Below are positions 57,201 to 64,000 of a stretch of DNA of 64,000 bases, piece by piece. How positions within the stretch are numbered: the stretch's first letter is position 1; each line of letters opens with the position of its first letter. The position numbers and the translations under genes are program-made. The notes beneath the pieces are model-generated. The model had not been told where the DNA came from. It saw only the letters and a list, made by a program, of their open reading frames with translations, and ran no database searches. This DNA is from Ascidia mentula (taxonomy: Eukaryota; Chordata; Ascidiacea; Phlebobranchia; Ascidiidae), in assembly GCA_947561715.1 (NCBI GenBank), contig OX387199.1, positions 2,609,001-2,673,000 on the forward strand, given 5' to 3'.

Positions 57201-60200
57201 AATTGAAGTTTGTCCACTGGAAATCACAGATCATCCATCAAAAGAAGTTTACCCTTCAGGATTTCAACCTCCAAACAAGCGTAGAAAGAAAACAGTCATC
57301 CCACAATACAGCGATGAAGATGGACATTACAACAGGAATCAAGATTATGAGACAATATATTTAAAACAGGACAGTAAAGTATCAGTCGAAGAACTGTTTG
57401 CAAGAGCAGAAATAGCAGCAAAAGGTAGAAACCAGCTTCAATTTGCAAATAATTTAGCATTAATTGGACAGCCAGGGATAGGGAAAACCACACTATCCAA
57501 AGTAATAACTGAAAAGGCAATGGATGGTACAATGGAGAATGTTAAAGAAACCCAATATTGTTTCTATATTTCTGTGAAACACATCGACTTCAGAACCCCC
57601 ACAACCTTTGCCAGATTTCTGCTTAAAAATTCCTTACCGTACACTTACAACAAATGTCCTGCTAAAAAACTCAGTGAAGATTCACTTCTTCAGTGGCTGT
57701 TTGACATAAAACATATTTTTATTACAATGGATGGCCTGGATGAAGCTGCAGCAGATTGGAGTTTAGAATACAGATATGTTGATCTTGAAAAGGAAAATGA
57801 ACCTCTTCAGTATATATATGGTCTTATGAGGGGTAACCTGCTCACAGACGCAAAAAAAGTTTTCACTTCACGACAGAAGCATTTTTTCTCTATTAATCCT
57901 GAATGTCGACCATTGTTTGTTGCTGAGGTTATGGGCCTTAATGAAAAATCCCAAGAAAATCTTTGCAACCAGATTTGTGGAGATAAGGGTGCTGATGTTT
58001 GGAATGTCATTAAAGGCAATCCAAACTTTTCATATTCTTGCTATGTCCCAGCAAAATGCATTTTTATTGCTTTTGTCATTTGGAAAAGTCTTAAAGAGGG
58101 TGGTGATGGTCGATTTCACTCTCTTACTCATGTTTTTGCAAATGGATTCAAGTACTATTTTAAGCAGGACTTTGTTAGGGGAAAAAATATAGAAATTAAA
58201 GTTGAAGAATATTTAAACAAAATAGCTAGATTAGCATGGAATGGATTTAAGAATCAGAAGCTTGTTTTTTCTTCTGATGACCTGGAAGAAGTAGGCATTG
58301 AGCCAAAGACATTAAGTGGAATTCTAGCAATATTTGTAACTGAGGAGAATTGGAACATGAAGATTTTGGATTCTGAAATTATGAGCAACTTCTCGCATTT
58401 AATTTGGCAAGAATATTTTGCTGCTTGTTACCTTGTTTTTTTTGTAAGTGTTGACGAGTTTTCCAAACTACTCTCTGAGCTTAAAACAAACAGATGGGAA
58501 GTTGTTACAAAGTTTGTTTTTGGTCTTTGCAATGACAAGGTTAGTAAAGTTGCAAAAGTGTGTTTCAGTGACACAAATTGTAGAGAAATGACTGAAAAGA
58601 AAAACCTACTCAAGGAGTTCTGCCATAAACAACTACAAAAAGCTAAAGTTAAGGGAAAAAAACTTTTGCAAATTTGCTCATGGTTGCATGAAGTGGAAGA
58701 TGCAACATTTTACACTGACAATCTTGGTTTGTTGCCAGAAACGTTTACTTTAACAGGAAACATACTTCCAACTGATGCTCATAGCATTGGTGGTGTATTT
58801 AGTAATACAAAACAGTCTTCTAACATTCAAGTGTCAAAAAGTTGTAAATTTTATCATGGAAGTTTTGAAGTTTTGTTAAATCAAACATGCCACAATATTC
58901 AGGTAGAATAATCACTTGATCTAATATAACCAAAACTTAACAACATGTAACAAATATTTTTGGTTTAATGTCAGGACTTCTCAATCAGCCATAAATCAAC
59001 CAATCAAGTAATAAAGGATTTGGCCAATACTTGCTCAGCTATTAAGGGACAATTAATAGTGGATGCTGGGAAAATTGATATTTTTAAAAAATCAGACACC
59101 GACAAATTTCTTGAAAGATTTGCAGAACATTTTACACAGCCTAACCAGGCAAAAGTAAGTAAATTAAATTTCATTTAAATTTAAGATACATCATATTGTT
59201 GTTGTAACTATCATGCAGAAATGTTTTTAATAAAATTCCATTCAGTATGTGGCACAAGCTCTTTACTACATTGAATATCAGTTTAAACCTGCAAACAACA
59301 TATTTGTCTGATTTTGTCATAAATGCAATTGCTACTAGTGTACAAAGTTGTTTGTGCTACACTACTGTGTACATATGTACTTCATAACCACAATATATTA
59401 TATTTATTCTAGTTGCGATCACTGGTGCTGATTGGTTTCACAGTTGGTGATAAAAGTGCAAATGCATTGGCTTCATGTGCAAAAGTTTCAGAGCAGTTCT
59501 CATTAAGTGGGTGCAAAGTAAGCTGTACTTCAATGACACAACTTGCAACAGCAATATCCAAGCTTGACCAACCAGTAAGTTCTTGAAAAAAATATGTTCA
59601 TTTTAATTTTTACGTTTATGTTTTATTTATTAGGTGGACTCGCTTGATATCAGCGGACTTCCAATTTCAATATCTTGTCTAAAATTGCTTTTCAACCATG
59701 TTAAAAAGCTGATTGTAACAAAGTTTAAAATATCAGAAAAAGGAATTGAAGCATGTGGAAAAGTTGATGTATTTCCAGATATAATAAAGGTAAATTGACA
59801 TTGCAATAAAACAAATTTCTGCAATAATTATTATGAATACACTCTTCTTTAAAAATCCGATTTGTACTTTTTTTATGAAAATTTATTTTATCAATCAAAA
59901 GATACAGAAATTGCATGATTATAGTATGACCATGTCAGTGAAAGTATGTATATTTGATGTCTTGATGATTAAAAGAAATAAACTTTTGACATAGTTGTTG
60001 CTTCTTGGTCCAACATTCATTTTTATGTTTGCTAAATAAATATTTTTCAGGGTTTAATGGAGCCAGAAATATTGGTTGAAAAGTATATTAAATCGATATT
60101 TGAGGTTTGGAAAATTTATTGTGTTATTTTTCTATAAATGTGCATTAACTTGATCTTTTCTAATAACGTTCTTTAGCTTTAAGCAAATAATTCTACTTGG

Positions 60201-63200
60201 ACCACAAACATCTGATAATAGGAAAAAATTTCATTGCAAAATTTTTAAGAAATTTTAATGTATTTTTTAGTAATTAAATTTGATTTTGTGACGTGGTCTA
60301 TTTACCTATGTAGTGGGAATTGCTTTTTTGATTGGTTGCAGGTTGATTGCATTCCAAACCAGATTACAGTGGATGGTGACGAAGAAGCTTGTACTTTGTC
60401 ATGTGTCTTACATTTATTTCCTCCAACACTTAAACTTTGTGTGAGTGGAGTCGGCAACTTTGCAATCCAAGAAGTTGTCAGTGCAATCAAGCAACAGGTA
60501 TGACTGCACATCTCTTTTACTGACCAAGTTAATAAACTTTTTAATCAAACTAGGTAGCCTGTTTTGTAAGTTAACATGTCATTGTAATAAAACAAAGTTT
60601 GCTTTTTGGTACTGCAAGAACCCAGGAGAAACAGTGTTTATGGCGTGAAAAGTTCAAAAACGTTTAAACTAAAAATCTGCGGGCAATTTCACAAGCTTGT
60701 GCTCTTTTGACCCAATTGATTTCTTTTATTTTGTAAATTTTCGCTTTGCAAATTCTTGGAAATTGAATGTACAGCAACAAAAATGAATATTTAGACCTGA
60801 GCAGTTACAAAACAACTGCAAAACAAACTCTCTTTTATTTTATTGCACTTTTATTGTAGGCATTGGTAGTTCAAAAAGCTTGACCACAAGTAACAGTAAA
60901 TTAAAAAACTATTTGTACACTCCCATTAAAAATACCTGCAAAACTCTTTTGTTTATTTCTTGTAATAAGCCATTGATTTTTTTTGGGTCTCGTGGCATTG
61001 CAAGCATATATCTGCGACCAAAATCACAAACGTGTTACTAAATTGGAGCCATGTGTAATTCGGGTTCTTTCTCTAACTGACTGAGCTACCGGAGCTCAAC
61101 GATTAAATTCACCAAGTGATTGTTCTGCTTTTGTGAAGTCATAATTGATACAATGATATTGTTGACATAAAAACTGATTCCAGCAATTTTTTGTTTGTTT
61201 CAGATGACGTCATTGGATCTTGGTGGGAACACAGTTGATGATGAAAGTGCATCTGCTATTGCTTCATGTATTCAGTGGATTGAGAATCTGTCTCTACGGG
61301 GTTGTAGGATGACAAGTGGTGGAATCTGTAAGATTGCAAATTCCACATCGCAACTTAAGAAACCAGTAAGTTGTATGCTAAACCAGTGGTTTCCAAACTT
61401 TTTAGGGTCACGACACATTTGGATGCTCTGGGTTCGTTTGCATCACAAAAGTTGTAGTGTTAAAATAAAGTAAGAAGAGAAACCAAACGGCCAAGTTTGG
61501 TTGCACCTAGTTTGGTGCCCAACAAATGACGGTGATTGTATAGTCACCACAAGGTGGAAGTCTTTGCTTGGCCGTTTGGTCAGCAAAGTCGTCTGATAGT
61601 CACATCAGCTGCACTGATGAGACCTTTTAGGTCGAAGCAGTGGCCTTCTGTCTGCAGCTTATACACAATTCATATTATTGGCTCCACATTGCTTATCAGA
61701 GGAATCTTGGTTTCGCCACAGAAACGAATGAGGGTGGCCATTCGCTAAAAGCACACTTTGCACATTGCCAACCTCGTTTTTTAAGCTTTCCTCTGTAACT
61801 ATGGTTTCCGCTTTTGTATACAGTGCACGCAGTACAGCACGCTTGTGGGCGATGGGGGTTTGGGAACCGAAACAACAGATACTGTTGGAATGAGTCGGTT
61901 ACCAGTAAACGTTTGTGCGGAGAGGCCCCCGGTTCTCGTTTTAAATGGAACTATCAAAAAATGATATCACCCCGACGTATTCATGTTCCAATGTGAACTC
62001 GTTTTTTAAACTCAAACAGTTTGTTGAATGACATGTTCTATATTTTTTGCTTCTGTTACCAGCATACATGGTCGTATCTAGGTTTAGGGGAGTGGGATCT
62101 AGTAGGTCCAGACTCACAAGCAATATCTGTTAACACAATAACTGTTGCTTAGGGTTGGTTTGAGCAACTTTATGAGAAAACAATATTTTTCTTTGTATTT
62201 TTGTTGACTTCAAATTAAACTATGGAGCATGCACTGATGAAAAACATGCATGTCAGTTTTTAGTTATGTAACGCAGTTACAGAAACCATCTTTTATTGTG
62301 AAAATTGCCAGACCAGTGGTTTCCAAAATTTTTATGGTTATGACACACTTGGATGTTCTAGATTCCCTTGCGTTGCACTGGATTAGTGAATTTAATTTTT
62401 AAGGTCACATTATAAACTACAATTTTAAGAAAAATCAAGTTTGCCTACAGCATTTGATACACAAAGTTTAAGCCTGATTACGAGGATGAGTGTTTAAATT
62501 GAAAGACTCATAATCCAGATAGTTGCACTTAGTTTTAGCGATTTATGTGGTTAACCAAAATGTTGACACAACTCAAAACCTGTTGCTAAGTTGGAGCCAT
62601 GTGTAATTCGGCTTCTTTCTCTAACTGACTGAGCTTCCAAAGCTCAACCATTAAATTAACCTAGTGATTGTTCTGCCTCTGTGACGTGATAATTAATACA
62701 ATAATATTGTTGACATAAAAACTGATTCCAGAAATTTTTCATTTGTTTCAGATGACATCGTTGGATCTTGGTTCGAACACAGTTGATGATAAAAGTGCAT
62801 CTGCTATTGCTTCATGTATTCAGTGGATTGAGGATCTGTCTCTGGGGGGTTGTGGGATGACAAGTGGTGGAATCTGTAAGATTGCAAATTCCATATCACA
62901 ACTTGAGAAACCAGTAAGTTGTATGTTAGACCAGTGGTTTCCAAACTTTTTAGGGTCACAACACATTTGGATGCTCTGGATTCGTTTGCAACACAAAAGT
63001 TATTGGGGTGTTGAAATAAAGTTATATTAACAGCTGTACAAAGGCAAAAATGTCTGAATTTTCCATTTGTTTTTTTAATTAGGTGGCCTCTCTTGATATC
63101 AATGGACTTCCAATTTCAGTATCTTGTGCAAAATTGCTTTTCAACCATGTTAAAAAGCTGATTGTAACAAAGTTTAAAATATCAGAAAAAGGAATAAAAG

Positions 63201-63943
63201 CATGTGGAAAAGTTGATGTATTTCCAGATACAATAAAGGTAAAGTGACATTGCAATAAAACAAAATCAGCAACAATTATTATGAATATAGTTTTCTTTAA
63301 AAATCCAGGGTAGTATTTTTTATGAAACAATATTTTATCAATCTAAAGATACCAAAGTTGCATGATTATAGTATGACCATGTCAGTAAAAGCATGTATGT
63401 AGCATAAAGTATATATGATGTCTTGATGGTTAAAAGAAATAAAATTTTGACATAGTTGTTGCTTCTCATTCCAACAATTATTTTTATGCTGTGATAAATA
63501 AATACTTGTTTCAGGGTTCAATGGAGCCAGAAATATTGGTTGAAAAGTATATTGAATCGACATTTGAGGTTTGGAAAATTTATTGTGTTGTTTTTCTCAA
63601 AATGTGCATTAACTTTATCTTTTTTAATAATGTTCTTTAACTTTGAGCAAATAATTCTACTTGTCCACAGAAAGTTGATACGATAAAAGTGGTTAGATGT
63701 AGGGTTGTTTTTTTTTGTGATGTGGTCACATTATTTATCAAGTAGTAATTGCCCAAAACTCAGCTCAACTTATTTGATTGTTCACAGGTTGATTCCATCC
63801 CAAACCAGCTTAAAGTGGATGGCGATGGAGAAGCTTGTGCTTTGTCTTGTGTTATTCATTTGTTTCCTCCAACACTTTTCCTTGCCATTCGAAAAGTCAG
63901 TAACTTTGCAATCCAGGAAGTTGTGGGTGCTATAAAACACAAG
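54276..63943 (+). CDS. NLR2: NACHT-LRR receptor, prion-like N-terminus (partial)
   Basis: NOD-like receptor. The 15 exons visible are 54276-54332, 55372-56002, 56207-56296, 56354-56413, 57113-58902, 58975-59154, 59413-59574, 59634-59789, 60051-60104, 60342-60497, 61204-61365, 62752-62913, 63083-63238, 63515-63568 and 63788-63943. Phases are continuous for 1342 codons and the gene runs off the window. Residues 20-229 are low complexity, rich in Gln, Asn, His and Pro. Exon 3 has SIVGAQNAT (245-253), placed like the RHIM-like segment of NLR1. A basic KRRKK (335-339) may be a nuclear signal. Walker A is GQPGIGKTT (398-406) and Walker B MDGLDEA (485-491), then SHLIWQEYFAA. LRR exons of 162, 156, 54 and 156 nt follow and are partly duplicated. 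The start at 54276 is the first ATG that splices in phase; an earlier noncoding exon is possible. Confidence 0.88.
61000..61115 (-). repeat. tRNA-like SINE family 3 in NLR2 intron 10
   Basis: On the minus strand GGTAGCTCAGTCAGTTAGAGA is a good tRNA A box, preceded by GTTGAGCTCC. A second copy at 62540-62665 sits at the same place relative to exon 12, so it was duplicated along with the exon. Confidence 0.65.
61607..61659 (+). ncRNA. hammerhead ribozyme copy in NLR2 intron 11
   Basis: AGCTGCA (61607-61613), CTGATGA (61614-61620), GACC, loop TTTTA, GGTC, GAAG (61634-61637), CAG, 7-nt loop, CTG, T, C17 (61652), TGCAGCT (61653-61659). Stem I is a perfect 7 bp and stem II a perfect 4 bp. The only core change is A15.1 to G, which can still form a wobble with U16.1. 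It is on the sense strand of NLR2. Confidence 0.8.
62540..62665 (-). repeat. tRNA-like SINE family 3, duplicated copy
   Basis: Nearly the same as 61000-61115 (GGAGCCATGTGTAATTCGG and TCTAACTGACTGAGC on plus) and upstream of the near-identical LRR exon 12. It has lost part of the A box. Confidence 0.6.
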
Positions 63944-64000
63944 GTATGTATTTCTTGTGTGGATAAGTTATTAAAAGAAAACCAGACAGAGAGTATTGCA

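Noticed and set aside
61070..61105. tRNA A-box sequence read as a tRNA gene
   Set aside because: No matching B box at the right distance, and it recurs in a duplicated intron block; treated as a SINE.

Overview
This is eukaryotic, intron-rich, AT-rich animal DNA. Every gene I could rebuild uses short exons with GT...AG borders and matching codon phases. The gene content (NACHT-LRR receptors, BAAT-type acyltransferases, aromatic amino acid decarboxylases, an SLC23 transporter), compact introns and several tRNA-derived SINE families suggest an invertebrate chordate, most likely an ascidian such as Ciona. The species call is inference. Exon borders were read by eye; in each model the exon lengths sum to an open frame.

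Layout. 1-4.7 kb: NLR1, a complete minus-strand NACHT-LRR gene (957-4733). 7.1-8.8 kb: BAAT-like gene A. 9.8-19.3 kb: two head-to-head group II PLP decarboxylases (DDC-1 minus, DDC-2 plus) with the same 11-exon structure. 21.7-26.7 kb: a 12-exon SLC23 transporter. 28.1-53.3 kb: an array of BAAT-like genes B, C, D, E (inverted), G, H, I and J, plus pseudogene F. 54.3 kb to the end: NLR2, a plus-strand NACHT-LRR gene that runs off the window after 15 exons.

The nine intact BAAT-like genes share a five-exon plan and a Cys-Asp-His triad. That resembles bile-acid-CoA:amino acid N-acyltransferase rather than the serine acyl-CoA thioesterases. They split by apparent destination. A, I and J end in SKL, a peroxisomal PTS1 signal, and have short N-termini. 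B to H have basic, presequence-like N-termini and no SKL.

The two NLR genes flank the window. NLR1 starts with a myristoylation-type and polybasic N-terminus, followed by an exon carrying an IQIGDEN segment close to the RHIM amyloid core. NLR2 has a Q/N/P/H-rich, prion-like N-terminal region and a G-x-x-N segment in the equivalent exon. This architecture is the most interesting protein-level signal here.

The most interesting RNA-level signal is a dispersed repeat with the full type I hammerhead ribozyme layout. The best copies are at 19476-19530 (minus), 61607-61659 (plus) and 26101-26153 (plus), with decayed copies elsewhere. Other repeats are three tRNA-like SINE families, hAT-type MITEs (one with a perfect 8-bp target duplication) and several long hairpins.
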